Assembly (NCBI RefSeq): GCF_025950095.1
Contig: NZ_JAPDDR010000011.1
Span: forward strand, 62,001 to 126,000
DNA from: Luteolibacter rhizosphaerae
GTDB taxonomy: Bacteria > Verrucomicrobiota > Verrucomicrobiia > Verrucomicrobiales > Akkermansiaceae
Direction of reading: 5' to 3'
DNA length: 64,000 nucleotides
Under the pieces are notes generated by a model, which saw nothing but the letters and a program-made list of their open reading frames with translations, did no database searches and was not told where the DNA came from. How positions within the stretch are numbered: position 1 is the stretch's first letter; every line of letters begins with the position of its first letter. The position numbers were made by a program, and so were the translations under genes. This document shows positions 8,774 to 17,810 of this stretch, in pieces.

Positions 8774-9883
8774 ATGCAGACCGTACCCGTCGAACACAGC
8801 GACCCGATCAACGCGAAGATCCTGGCCATTTCCGAGGACCTGGTCTCGGGCTTCCAGCGCCAGCCCTTCCATGTGATCGCGGAGCAGAGCGGCGTGCCGC
8901 TGGAGACGGTGCTGGAGCGGATCAAGGCGATGCTGGAGGCGGGAATCGTTCGCCGGGTGCGCCAGACCCTGCTTTCCACCAAGCTGGCCCACGGCGCGCT
9001 GGTCGCGTGGAATGTGCCGGAGGAAAAACTGAATGCGGCCTTCGATTTCATGGCGAAGGAGGACCCCTTCTCCGGTCACGTGGTGATCCGCTCGACGGAC
9101 ACGGAAGTCTCCGGTTCCGGCTACCGCCTGTGGACCACGCTAAAGGTGCCGGTGGGCGAGTCGCTGGACCAGCACGCCACCGCCCTGCTGCGCCTGACGG
9201 GTGCCGTGGAATACCTGCTGATGCCCGCCAACGGCGTCTTCGCGCTCGGCGTGGGTCACGTGCGCCGCCGCACGCTGGAACCCGGCGACAAGGCCGACGA
9301 GCCCGCCGAGATGATGACCACCGCGACCGTGGACCTGACCCCGGAGGAGTGGGAGGTGCTGCTCTGCCTGAAGGAGGAACTAACGCCCGAGGAGATCGTG
9401 GCGAACCCGTGGGACGGCCGCGCCGCCAAGCTGGGCATGAGCACGGAGCGCTTCTGCGAGGTGGCCGAGGGCCTGAATGCGAAGAAGGTCATCGGCCGTT
9501 TCTCCACTTTCCTCGAGCACGTGAAGCCCTCGTCCACCGGCGAGCGTGTCACCCGTTTCAACGGCCTCTTCCACTGGGCGGTGCCGAAGGGCCGCGAGAT
9601 CGAGGCCGGGGCCGAGGTGGGCCGCCACTTCTGCATGACCCACTGCTACTGGCGCGAGGGTGGCCCGCAGTTCGGCGACGTGAACATCATGGGCGTGGTG
9701 CACGGCACCGAGAAGCCGCGCGTGATGGAGCACAAGGCCGCGATCGACCGCCACTTGGAGTCCATCGGCATCCCCGTCTCCTACACGAATGTCTTCTGGG
9801 GCGGCCGCTCGGAGATCAAGCCGTCCGAAATCTCGCCGGTGGTCTACAAGGAGTGGCACCGGAAGCACGCCGCAGGAGCCTGA
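8774..9883 (+). CDS. Two-module AsnC/Lrp-type protein related to siroheme decarboxylases (AhbA/AhbB, NirDLGH)
   Basis: 369 residues in two repeated modules. Each has an AsnC-like helix-turn-helix (about 10-65 and 190-245) followed by an alpha/beta sensor-like domain. The pattern 'GIVRRVRQTLLSTKL..GALVAWNVPEE' in module 1 and 'FNGLFHWAVP......GRHFCMTHCYWR' in module 2 matches AhbA/AhbB and NirD-type proteins, which remove two acetate carboxyls from siroheme. Those are normally separate subunits or NirDL fusions; no haem or nir gene is nearby. It could act as a decarboxylase or as a regulator. It stands alone between repeat DNA and the two-component genes. Confidence 0.65.
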   Translation: MQTVPVEHSDPINAKILAISEDLVSGFQRQPFHVIAEQSGVPLETVLERIKAMLEAGIVRRVRQTLLSTKLAHGALVAWNVPEEKLNAAFDFMAKEDPFSGHVVIRSTDTEVSGSGYRLWTTLKVPVGESLDQHATALLRLTGAVEYLLMPANGVFALGVGHVRRRTLEPGDKADEPAEMMTTATVDLTPEEWEVLLCLKEELTPEEIVANPWDGRAAKLGMSTERFCEVAEGLNAKKVIGRFSTFLEHVKPSSTGERVTRFNGLFHWAVPKGREIEAGAEVGRHFCMTHCYWREGGPQFGDVNIMGVVHGTEKPRVMEHKAAIDRHLESIGIPVSYTNVFWGGRSEIKPSEISPVVYKEWHRKHAAGA

Positions 9884-10009
9884 GAGCACCAGGGGACGAA
9901 TTCCAAGTCCCTCGCAATCTGCTGCTTGCGGCCGGGCGATCCAAGATGACAATTTCGTCACAAGCGCTCCGTTCCCGGCGGGATGGGGTGCCCCTAAACC
10001 TCAGCCCGC

Positions 10010-10687
10010 ATGCAGAAAATCCTGATCGTCGAGGATGAACGCGACATCGCGGACTTGGTGGGCTTCAACCTGGAGCGCGCCGGATTCGAGGTAATGAAGG
10101 CACATGACGGCATCACCGGTGCCGACATGGCCATCAACCAGCGTCCCGATCTAGTCATCCTCGACCTGATGCTTCCAGGCAAAGATGGTTACGGAGTCTT
10201 CAAAGAACTCCGCCGGGATTCGCGCAGCCGGGACATCCCGGTGATCATGCTGACCGCCCGGGCGCAGACGGAGGACCGGATCCAAGGCCTCGAAGCCGGA
10301 GCGGACGATTACCTGACCAAACCTTTCTCCCCGAAGGAGCTGATGCTCCGGGTGCAGGCCGTGCTGAAGCGCAGCGATGGCCCGCCGGGGGCGGTGGAAG
10401 TGAGCTACGGGCCCTTCCGCTTTGACAAGAATTCGCTCAAGTTCTACCTCGACGGCCAGCCGGTCGAGCTGACCTCCACGGAGTTCAAGCTGCTGCTCTT
10501 CCTCACCGAGCGTGCGGGCCGGGCACAGGACCGGAACGATCTGCTCCGCACGGTGTGGGGATACAGCGATGAGGTGCACAGCCGCACCCTCGACACCCAC
10601 ATGAAGCGTCTCCGTCAGAAATTGGGCGATCATGCAGCGATGGTTGAAACCGTGCGTGGCATCGGGTACTGCGTGTCGTCCCTCTGA
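10010..10687 (+). CDS. phoB: OmpR/PhoB-family response regulator
   Basis: 225 residues. The receiver domain (1-120) has the acidic pair Glu8/Asp9, phospho-acceptor Asp52 in 'LDLMLPG', Thr82 and Lys104 in 'LTKPF'. A winged-helix DNA-binding domain follows (about 128-222) with 'LTSTEFKLL', the recognition-helix region 'SRTLDTHMKRLRQKL' and 'VRGIGYC'. The closest classical match is PhoB, so control of phosphate genes is likely but not shown here. The kinase gene starts two bases after its stop. Confidence 0.85.
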   Translation: MQKILIVEDERDIADLVGFNLERAGFEVMKAHDGITGADMAINQRPDLVILDLMLPGKDGYGVFKELRRDSRSRDIPVIMLTARAQTEDRIQGLEAGADDYLTKPFSPKELMLRVQAVLKRSDGPPGAVEVSYGPFRFDKNSLKFYLDGQPVELTSTEFKLLLFLTERAGRAQDRNDLLRTVWGYSDEVHSRTLDTHMKRLRQKLGDHAAMVETVRGIGYCVSSL

Positions 10688-10689
10688 GG

Positions 10690-11973
10690 ATGACCGACCC
10701 GCTTGTCATTGCCCCGATCCTCGCGGCGCTGTGTGCCTTCGTGGCGCTCGGCGTCACATGGCTGCGGCTGCGGCGCGCGCGGCAGGACTTTTCCGAGGAA
10801 GTTTCATCATGGAAGATGAAGCTGGATCTCGACCTGCGGAACGCCCGGAAAGAACGCGACCAGCTGCTGGATGCGCTGGGCGATGCCTTCATGCTGGTGG
10901 ATGCGGATGCCCGCGTGCTCTTCGCGAACAAGGCGGCGCGCACCCTCTTCCGGGGGCGCGACCTGACCGGACGCACGGTGCACGAGGCCTTCCTCGACCA
11001 GCGCTTGGCAGCCGCGCTGATGCGCTGCCTGGAAACCGGCGAGGCCACCGTGACCCGCGCGGTGCTCGGCCAACAGTCCTCCCCCCTCGGCGATCAAGAG
11101 CGCCGCGGTATGAACGCCTGGGTGATCGATGCCGCAAGGCTCTCCGACAGCCCGGCGGAAGACCCCACCACCCGAGTCGTGATCCGTGACGTGACCAGCG
11201 AATATCAGACCGAGCAGATCCGGAAGGACTTCGTGGCGAATGCCTCCCACGAACTGCGCACCCCGCTCGCCATCATCAATGGCTATCTGGAGAACCTCAT
11301 CGATGACGACCTCGTCGATGACAAGGAGCTGACGCGCCGCTTCCTGAAGGTGATGCGCAAGCATACCGAGCGCATCTCGCGGATCGTGGAGGACATGCTG
11401 GTGATCTCGCGATTGGAATCCGGCGAGGCGGCGGCGTTGAAGGTGAAACCTTTCCGTCTGCGCTCCTGCGTGAGCGACGTGCTGGAGCGGCTGGAGTCCG
11501 TGATCCACAACCAGCAGGCGACGATCAAAATCGACATGCCGGATGTGGACATCACGCTGGCCGGCGACCGCTTCTACTGGACGCAGGTGCTCTTCAATCT
11601 GGTGGAGAACGCGCTGAAGCAGAACCCGCGCAAGGGCCTGACCGTGACGGTCGGGTGTAGCCGCGATGAAACGATGACGCGGATCTGGGTGAGCGACGAT
11701 GGCGTGGGCATCCCCAGCGCCGACCTGCCGCACATCTTCCGCCGCTTCTACCGCGTGGAGAAACACCACTCGCAGGAGGAGATCAAGGGCACCGGTCTGG
11801 GACTTTCGATCGTGAAGCGGGCCATCGAAGCCCATGGCGGCACCATCCGCGTGACTTCGATCCCCGGCCAGGACACGCGCTTCACCATGGAGGTACCGCG
11901 TGAAGCGGAGGCGCGCCTGCAAGCCGAGGCGGAGGCGAATGCCCTTCCGGAGTTGAGCGGTGCGGGTGAGTGA
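10690..11973 (+). CDS. phoR: PhoR-like membrane sensor histidine kinase
   Basis: 427 residues. One N-terminal membrane helix (about 5-27), a short coiled linker, a PAS domain (about 60-170), then the HisKA domain with the phosphorylated histidine in 'NASHELRTPL' (about 187) and the HATPase domain with N box 'NLVENALK', 'DDGVGIP' and 'GTGLGLSIVK'. Lacking a large periplasmic domain, it resembles PhoR, which senses phosphate through the Pst/PhoU system. Co-transcribed with the regulator. It converges on the LysR gene with only nine bases between the ends. Confidence 0.85.
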   Translation: MTDPLVIAPILAALCAFVALGVTWLRLRRARQDFSEEVSSWKMKLDLDLRNARKERDQLLDALGDAFMLVDADARVLFANKAARTLFRGRDLTGRTVHEAFLDQRLAAALMRCLETGEATVTRAVLGQQSSPLGDQERRGMNAWVIDAARLSDSPAEDPTTRVVIRDVTSEYQTEQIRKDFVANASHELRTPLAIINGYLENLIDDDLVDDKELTRRFLKVMRKHTERISRIVEDMLVISRLESGEAAALKVKPFRLRSCVSDVLERLESVIHNQQATIKIDMPDVDITLAGDRFYWTQVLFNLVENALKQNPRKGLTVTVGCSRDETMTRIWVSDDGVGIPSADLPHIFRRFYRVEKHHSQEEIKGTGLGLSIVKRAIEAHGGTIRVTSIPGQDTRFTMEVPREAEARLQAEAEANALPELSGAGE

Positions 11974-11982
11974 GGACGGGCG

Positions 11983-12858
11983 CTACAATAGCTTCATCAT
12001 CGCCTCCGAAGCCGCAGTCCCCTTGCCCTTCTGGCAGGCGAAGACGTGCGTGATCTTCGGTGATCCGCTCAAGCCGATCACGCTGACCGCCTCCCCCATC
12101 AATCCCGCGATGGCGGCGGGCAAGATCGCGATACCCGACCCCGCCGCAACCATCAGCGCGACAGCCTGCGCGCGTGGTGACTCCAGGATGATGCGGGGAC
12201 GAAAGCCCGCGTTGCGGCATAGCTCCCGCACATGACTGGCGAAGGCCGGTGCCGATTCGCTGGAGACGGCGATGAAGGATTCATCCGCCAGTGCCTTGAG
12301 CGAAACCGTTTTCCGCCCGGCGAGCTCGTGACCGGCCGGGACGTAGAGCATGAGCGACTCGCGGTGCCAGTTCACGAAGCGGATGCCCGCGGGCCGGTCG
12401 GGAGGCTCCAGACCGACGAAGCCGCCATCGAGCCGCCCGTCCGCGATCGCCCGGAGCTGCTCCTGCGGGGAGACATCGTGCAGCATGATCTGCACGCCCG
12501 GGTGCTCCTCGCGGAAGCGCCGTAGCGTGCTGACCAGTGCCTCATTCATCACCGCGCTCACGAAGCCGATCCGAAGGCGGGTGACTTCCCCCTGCGCGCA
12601 GCGGCGTGCCGCATCCCCGGCGCGCACGATCCGCCGCGGGATGTTGCGGACCTCATCGTAGAAGAGGCTGCCCGCCGCAGTCATCGAGACGCCGCGGGGC
12701 TCACGGGTGAAGAGTTCCGCGCCGAGCTTTTCCTCCAAGGTCCGCACGTGCCGGGACAGCGGCGGCTGCGCGAGGTGCAGGCGCTTCGCGGCCCGGGTGA
12801 AGGACAGCTCCTCCGCCACAGCGATGAAGCATTCGATCTCACGCAGCGAATAATCCAT
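11983..12858 (-). CDS. LysR-family transcriptional regulator divergent from ilvD
   Basis: 291 residues. The N-terminal winged helix-turn-helix ('FIAVAEELSFTRAAKRLHL', 'QPPLSRHVRTLEEKLGAELF') is followed by a LysR substrate-binding domain from about residue 90. It is transcribed away from ilvD across a 70-bp gap. A 15-bp palindrome overlapping its own start codon is a good candidate binding site, so it probably controls itself and ilvD, as IlvY controls ilvC in enteric bacteria. The effector is not deducible; a branched-chain pathway intermediate is a reasonable guess. Confidence 0.85.
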   Translation of the reverse strand: MDYSLREIECFIAVAEELSFTRAAKRLHLAQPPLSRHVRTLEEKLGAELFTREPRGVSMTAAGSLFYDEVRNIPRRIVRAGDAARRCAQGEVTRLRIGFVSAVMNEALVSTLRRFREEHPGVQIMLHDVSPQEQLRAIADGRLDGGFVGLEPPDRPAGIRFVNWHRESLMLYVPAGHELAGRKTVSLKALADESFIAVSSESAPAFASHVRELCRNAGFRPRIILESPRAQAVALMVAAGSGIAILPAAIAGLMGEAVSVIGLSGSPKITHVFACQKGKGTAASEAMMKLL

Positions 12859-12871
12859 ACCGGATCGGTAT
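12857..12871. promoter_or_regulatory. Candidate LysR operator (T-N11-A palindrome)
   Basis: The perfect inverted repeat ATACCG-GAT-CGGTAT contains the LysR consensus T-N11-A and begins inside the start codon of the LysR gene, 57 bp upstream of the ilvD start. Binding here would block the regulator's own translation start region and reach the ilvD promoter; an AT-rich TAATTTTAAT at 12891-12900 could serve as the ilvD -10 region. Confidence 0.6.
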
Positions 12872-12928
12872 CACAATCCGACCAAACGGGTAATTTTAAT
12901 ATGGCTCATCTGAAGGCAGGATTCTCTC

Positions 12929-14614
12929 ATGGCCATCAGCGACACCATCAAGAAAGGCGCGATCCGAGCACCGCACCGCAGCCTGCTGCGCGCCACGGGC
13001 GCGATCCAGTCCGAGGCGGATTGGGACAAGCCCTTCATCGCAATCGCGAATTCCTTCGTACAGATCATTCCCGGCCACGCGCATCTGGACGTGGTGGGGC
13101 GCAAGGTGCGGGAGGCCGTGCGTGCGGCAGGCGGCGTGCCCTTCGAGTTCAACTGCATCGGCGTGGATGACGGCATCGCGATGGGCCACGGCGGCATGAA
13201 ATACTCCCTGGCCTCGCGCGAACTGATCGCCGACAGCCTGGAGACGATGCTGCGGGCCCACTGCTTCGACGGCGTGGTGTGCATTCCGAACTGCGACAAG
13301 ATCGTGCCCGGCATGATGATGGGCGCAGCGCGGGTGAATATCCCCACGGTCTTCGTGTCCGGCGGCCCAATGCGCTCCGGGAAAAATCCGAGCACCGGCC
13401 AATCGCTCGACCTTGCCTCCGTGTTCGAAGCGGTGGGGCAACTCTCTTCTCAGGCGATCACCGAGCAGCAGCTTGAAGAGATCGAGCGCAATGCCTGCCC
13501 GACCTGCGGGTCCTGCTCGGGCATGTTCACCGCGAACTCGATGAACTGCCTCTGCGAGGCGCTGGGTCTGGCCCTCCCCGGCAATGGCTCGATCCTAGCC
13601 ACCGATCCCGCCCGCGACGCGCTCTTCCAACGCGCGGGACGAACCATCGTGAGATTGGTGCGCGATGATGTGCGTCCCTCCGACATCCTCACCCGAGAGG
13701 CCTTCGAGAACGCGCTGGCGCTGGATATGGCGATGGGCGGTTCCTCGAACACCATCCTGCATACCATCGCCGTGGCGCACGAGGCGGGCATCGACCTGAA
13801 GATGGAGGACTTCAACACCATCTCCGCGCAGGTGCCGCATCTGTGCAAGGTGGCACCCTCCGGCAAATACTACATGGAGGACGTGGACCGCGCGGGCGGC
13901 ATCTCCGCGATCCTGAAGACGCTGGCGACCAAGCCCGGCATCCTGCATGAGGACGCACTGACCGTGAGCGGCCTGACGCTGGGCGAGACGATCTCCACCG
14001 CCGAGGTGAAGGATGCGGACGTGATCCGCCCGATCGACAAGGCCTACTCCGCGCAAGGCGGGCTGGCCGTGCTCTTCGGGAATCTCGCGCCGGACGGCTG
14101 CGTGGTGAAGAGTGCGGGGGTGAGCCCGGCGATGATGCAGTTCACCGGCACCGCGGTGATCTTCGAATCGCAGGAGGAGGCGAACACGGGCATCCTGACC
14201 GGCAGGGTGAAGCCGGGCGACGTGGTGGTGATCCGCTATGAGGGACCGAAGGGCGGGCCCGGCATGCAGGAGATGCTCGCGCCCACCGCTGCGATCGCGG
14301 GGCGCGGTCTAGGAGACTCGGTGGCGCTCGTCACGGATGGCCGCTTCTCCGGGGCCACACGTGGCGGGGCGATCGGTCACGTGTCTCCGGAAGCTGCGGC
14401 AGGCGGACCGATCGCGCTCGTGGAAGCGGGTGACCGGATCGAGATCGATATCCCGGCACGAAGCCTGAACCTGCTGGTGAGCGATCAGGAACTGGCAGCA
14501 CGCAGAAGCCGCTGGACCCCTCCCGCCCCGAAGACCCGCAGCGGGTACTTGGCCCGCTACGCGGCGATGGTGACCAGCGCGGATACCGGCGCGATCCTGC
14601 AGGTGCCGGTGTGA
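12929..14614 (+). CDS. ilvD: Dihydroxy-acid dehydratase, E. coli-like type
   Basis: 561 residues. Converts 2,3-dihydroxy-isovalerate and its methyl homologue to the 2-oxo acids in valine, leucine and isoleucine synthesis. Conserved landmarks are '[12 protein letters not shown]', '[10 protein letters not shown]', the cluster-binding '[19 protein letters not shown]', 'AMGGSSNT' and '[18 protein letters not shown]'. These are the E. coli-type motifs, usually linked to an oxygen-sensitive iron-sulfur cluster. Shorter than the E. coli enzyme (616) mainly by loss of a loop after 'VSGLTLGET'. ilvE lies 8 kb away, not in an operon with it. Confidence 0.95.
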   Translation: MAISDTIKKGAIRAPHRSLLRATGAIQSEADWDKPFIAIANSFVQIIPGHAHLDVVGRKVREAVRAAGGVPFEFNCIGVDDGIAMGHGGMKYSLASRELIADSLETMLRAHCFDGVVCIPNCDKIVPGMMMGAARVNIPTVFVSGGPMRSGKNPSTGQSLDLASVFEAVGQLSSQAITEQQLEEIERNACPTCGSCSGMFTANSMNCLCEALGLALPGNGSILATDPARDALFQRAGRTIVRLVRDDVRPSDILTREAFENALALDMAMGGSSNTILHTIAVAHEAGIDLKMEDFNTISAQVPHLCKVAPSGKYYMEDVDRAGGISAILKTLATKPGILHEDALTVSGLTLGETISTAEVKDADVIRPIDKAYSAQGGLAVLFGNLAPDGCVVKSAGVSPAMMQFTGTAVIFESQEEANTGILTGRVKPGDVVVIRYEGPKGGPGMQEMLAPTAAIAGRGLGDSVALVTDGRFSGATRGGAIGHVSPEAAAGGPIALVEAGDRIEIDIPARSLNLLVSDQELAARRSRWTPPAPKTRSGYLARYAAMVTSADTGAILQVPV

Positions 14615-14656
14615 GGAACCATGGATGAACACGGATCGACAAGCCGATGCGGATGC

Positions 14657-16231
14657 TCACTCCGCTTTCAGCTCCCGTAGGTTCATCGCATCGATCGCCA
14701 CCGCCATGCCGGAGCTGTGGACGACGCAGCCGAGTTCACCCACGGAGGGATCGACCGGCAAGCGCAGGCAGGGCACACCATCGATCACGACCTCGGCCTC
14801 ATTGCCATAGCGGACGAGCTGGACCGTGAAGCCGCCCTTTCGTCCCGCGGTGGCTTCCGCCTTGCCTTCCCTCACCTGCTTCACCAGCTCGGCGGTCGCG
14901 CTTTCGCCCAGCCGGGTGAAGCTGCGCTTGGTGGGGATCTCGATCTCGTTGATGCCGGCGCTCAGATAGAGCGTGCGGCCATACTTTACATCATTGCGGA
15001 TGCGGAAGCCCGCCACGGTCCACAGAGGGGTCCAGTAGCTCATGCGCTCCGCCGCCGTCTTGCGCCGCTTGAGATCCACGAGGTAGAAGGCGATCTCATT
15101 GAAAACACCCGGTGACTGGATGTCTCCGTAGCCGCCGTGGATCTCCCATAGCAGGTTCTTCACCGGCTTCTCCGGGGCGAAGCAGTAGTCGTCGTAATCC
15201 GGCGGTGACTTCGCGGCGAAGTGGGTGCCATCGCGCAGCACCGCGGGATCATCGATGCGGTAGAACTTCTCCCAGCCATCCTTCACAGTGACGATGCCCG
15301 GCAAGAGGTTCGCTCCTTCCTTACCCTTCGCCCGCATGATCAAGGACTCCTTCAGCGCGGTCTTCGCCCAAGTCTCCCACGGCTCCAGCATCTCCGCCTG
15401 AAGTTCCTCTTGGAAGCCTTCCTGCTCCGCGATCGCCTTCCGCAGCAGGCCGTAGTCGCCCACGCCCAAGGCCAGCGTGCGAAAGCCGGGGCGGTAGAAG
15501 CGCGGCACCACGCCGTCCTTCCCGACATGCGCCAGCACCCGATCCAGAAGGATCTTCGCCTGCGCCTTGTCGCCACGATCCAGCGAGACAATCGCGGCAT
15601 AGTAGTGGGAGATCGGACCCGGCGGCATGCCGTGTGCCACGCAGCGGTGGAGCGCGGTCTCCAGCAGCTCGTGGTCGTTGTCGTGCCATGCTTGGACCGC
15701 GACCAACAACTCTAGGCTCCAAGCACCGATCGGGGTATTGCGTAGCACATACTGCTCGGGGCGGTGGGCGTTGCTGGTGTTGATCCCCAGCTTGCCCGGG
15801 CCGAAGCGGAAGGTCTTGCGCTCTCCCTCCGGCGATACCGCCTCGATTTCGCGGAGAGCGTCGTCGTTATCGCCCTGCGCCCGCATTCCTTGGTGATGGT
15901 TCCAGTAGTCATCGCCCTTGTAGCGGTCGATGATCCAGCCTTTCAGCAGTCCCGCCTTCGCGGCGGGCCCGTCGGGGGTCGCATCGTTCACGATCACGCC
16001 GAAGTCCGGCAGCTTCGACTCCTGAACCTTGTCCACGGCAAGCCGGGATGGATCGAAGCGGCTGATACGGCGTTCGTATTCGGCGTCATCAAGGCGGGAT
16101 CGGAAGGGATTGTTCTCCTGCTTGGCAGCCTCGGGCTTCGAGGCTTCTTGAGCGATGCTCACGGGGCTACACCAGCACATGGCGAAGGCGAGAAGCGCCG
16201 CAGGGGGAGTGATTCGGGTTTCTCCGGGCAT
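14657..16231 (-). CDS. Secreted protein with PDZ-like region, function unknown
   Basis: 524 residues. A signal peptide ends near 'SIAQEA' (about 28). Residues 70-140 look like a PDZ domain ('DFGVIVNDATPDGPAAKAGLLKGWIID'), then a helical, tetratricopeptide-like middle (about 165-300) and a beta-rich C-terminal third with 'IEIPTKRSFTRLG'. PDZ domains bind peptide termini; no protease domain is attached. It is followed on the opposite strand by ilvD with 42 bp between ends. No closer family recognised. Confidence 0.7.
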   Translation of the reverse strand: MPGETRITPPAALLAFAMCWCSPVSIAQEASKPEAAKQENNPFRSRLDDAEYERRISRFDPSRLAVDKVQESKLPDFGVIVNDATPDGPAAKAGLLKGWIIDRYKGDDYWNHHQGMRAQGDNDDALREIEAVSPEGERKTFRFGPGKLGINTSNAHRPEQYVLRNTPIGAWSLELLVAVQAWHDNDHELLETALHRCVAHGMPPGPISHYYAAIVSLDRGDKAQAKILLDRVLAHVGKDGVVPRFYRPGFRTLALGVGDYGLLRKAIAEQEGFQEELQAEMLEPWETWAKTALKESLIMRAKGKEGANLLPGIVTVKDGWEKFYRIDDPAVLRDGTHFAAKSPPDYDDYCFAPEKPVKNLLWEIHGGYGDIQSPGVFNEIAFYLVDLKRRKTAAERMSYWTPLWTVAGFRIRNDVKYGRTLYLSAGINEIEIPTKRSFTRLGESATAELVKQVREGKAEATAGRKGGFTVQLVRYGNEAEVVIDGVPCLRLPVDPSVGELGCVVHSSGMAVAIDAMNLRELKAE

Positions 16232-16288
16232 ATCCCCGAGTTATAGGAATCGATCTGGAGACACCAGCAAAAGGGCGGCACGCTTGCG

Positions 16289-16731
16289 TCACGAAGCCGG
16301 CCGGTGCCGGCGGATCCATTCCGCTCCTTCGCCCGGAATGGATAGCACCATCCGCTTGCCACCGGCTTCGATCGGGACCGAATAATAGCGGACGATGAAT
16401 CTGCCCTCCTCCATCGGCCCGACACAACTCCACGGGATGAGGATCGGCTTGTGCCCGATGCGAAAGATCGCCCAAGGAAGCATGTAGATGCCTGCCGGGG
16501 ACAGGGTGACATCGAGGCAGCCATTGTAGTTCGTGAACGGCCGGAGCCGAAGGCTGCGACCGGTGAGATGGAGCCATCCGGTCGGGCGGCGGCAGGATAC
16601 TTCCCGGCGATCCCCGACCAGCCGCCGAGGCGCGAGATGAGCCAGAGCACGAAGCACCACAACGCCGCGAAGGCAGCCAGGAATCCCAAGCCCATCGCGA
16701 TGATCGAGAGCTGATGCAAGGCCTCCTTCAT
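16289..16731 (-). pseudogene. Small membrane protein gene broken by a frameshift
   Basis: A start at 16731 gives 'MKEALHQLSIIAMGLGFL', a hydrophobic helix and 'GWSGIAGKYPAA'. At the GCC repeat near 16590-16600 the sensible protein then moves to another frame, which continues 'RPTGWLHLTGRSLRLRPF', 'CLDVTLSPAGIYMLP' and 'ILIPWSCVGPMEEGRF' to a stop at 16289. Neither frame alone makes a credible protein, but joined they give about 147 residues: one membrane helix and a cytoplasmic beta domain. Either a real mutation or a read error in the GCC run. Confidence 0.65.
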
Positions 16732-16816
16732 ATCGTGGCCCGATACTGTCAGGCAGATCGCCGAAATCCAGAGCCTTGAGGTCGGAATCAATCGATCACG
16801 CCGACCGGCTCCTCAA

Positions 16817-16961
16817 GTAGTCCGCTCAGTCCTCTGAGCGGGCGAACGGCCCTTCCCGCCGGTCAGCTCTATCAGGGACAAATCGCCTTGGCGGCTGCGA
16901 CCCTTTCCCACCAGCAGGCCGCTATGGATCGTTCATCCGCTCAGAGGACTGAGCGAACTAC
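16817..16961. repeat. REP pair, family B, downstream of transposase
   Basis: Two copies of a 30-bp palindrome in opposite orientation: TCCGCTCAGTCCTCTGAGCG at 16821-16840 and its inverse at 16931-16961. The second copy contains the stop codon of the transposase encoded at 16958-17605. They are separated by about 80 bp of unique sequence. A matching pair lies on the other side of the gene. Confidence 0.9.
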
Positions 16962-17605
16962 CTTCTCTGCCATAAGACGTATTCTCCCTCCCTGAGTTTC
17001 GCTTTGGCCGGATTGTCCGAGATATAGCGGCGAAACCTCTCGAACGCAGACTGACTTCGCACCAAGTGATCGAAGCTCTCTGTCTGCCAGAGCCGTCCCT
17101 CTCTTCCCGTCCGTCGATTGATCTCAAGCGAAGTCCATCTCTTCCAAGAAGTCACCTGAAGCTGCATCGACCCCCGATCCATGCCACCCACCAGCACGTG
17201 GACGTGATTGGGCATCACCACGAAATCTCCGAGAAGGTAACGCTCCCCGTCGAAGTGATGGAGCGAGTCGGCGACGACCCGAGACAAGTCAGGATCGCGC
17301 AACAGGCACTCGCCGTGACAGGAGTCCATTTCGTCGTCTAAGAACCGGGAGAAACGACGCAGCTCGCGCCGGAGATCTTCCGATAGGTTTTCCACCTTTT
17401 TTCTCCAATCCGGGTCAGTGGGATTGATCGCATGGGTCCGGAGCCATTGCTCACGCTGCCGAGTCCAGTATTGCGCCTTCTCGCGAGGAATCGAATCGGC
17501 GGTCCGCCAAGTGATGAAATAGGTGGAGTTCTCTTGCTCCCAGTGGGGCAGGTGTCCGTTCGTGACCGTGGCCGGATTGGACGGGTCGTAGAAGCGGAAT
17601 TCCAT
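16958..17605 (-). mobile_element. REP-associated Y1 tyrosine transposase (RAYT), family B
   Basis: 215 residues, IS200/IS605-type single-strand nuclease fold. The metal-binding HUH motif is His134-Val-His136 in 'MPNHVHVLVGG'; the probable nucleophile is Tyr194 in 'RRYISDNPAKAKL'. The first 100 residues ('HWEQENSTYFITWRTADSIP') are typical of the larger RAYT group. Such proteins cut and spread REP hairpins, and here inverted REP pairs lie on both sides (16817-16961 and 17614-17760), the near one overlapping its stop. Intact and possibly active. It sits between a frameshifted gene and the clpC terminator. Confidence 0.9.
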
Positions 17606-17613
17606 GGGGAGAA

Positions 17614-17760
17614 AGTAGTCCGCTCAGTCCTCTGAGCGGGCGAACGGTCCAACAACGCCGGAAGCTATCGCGCAGAGTAGCGGCCTTGGAAGCCTCTATG
17701 CGGAAAGAATAACACGGCCGCGGGGGACCATTCATCCGCCCAGAGGACTGGGCGGACTAC
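17614..17760. repeat. REP pair, family B, upstream of transposase
   Basis: Inverted pair identical in plan to the downstream one: TCCGCTCAGTCCTCTGAGCG at 17619-17638 and its inverse, slightly diverged, at 17729-17760 (CCGCCCAGAGGACTGGGCGG). The outer copy abuts the clpC terminator directly. The spacing between the copies (about 80 bp) equals that of the other pair, as expected for a conserved BIME unit. Confidence 0.9.
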
Positions 17761-17762
17761 AA

Positions 17763-17796
17763 AAAAGGCGGCTCCCTCTCGGAAGCCGCCTTTGTG
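17763..17796 (-). terminator. Intrinsic terminator of the mcsA-mcsB-clpC operon
   Basis: Read on the minus strand: a 10-bp stem GGCGGCTTCC/GGGAGCCGCC (one G-T pair) with a GAGA loop, followed directly by a run of six T. It begins 16 bp beyond the clpC stop codon. Confidence 0.9.
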
Positions 17797-17810
17797 ATTT
17801 GTTACCGGGA

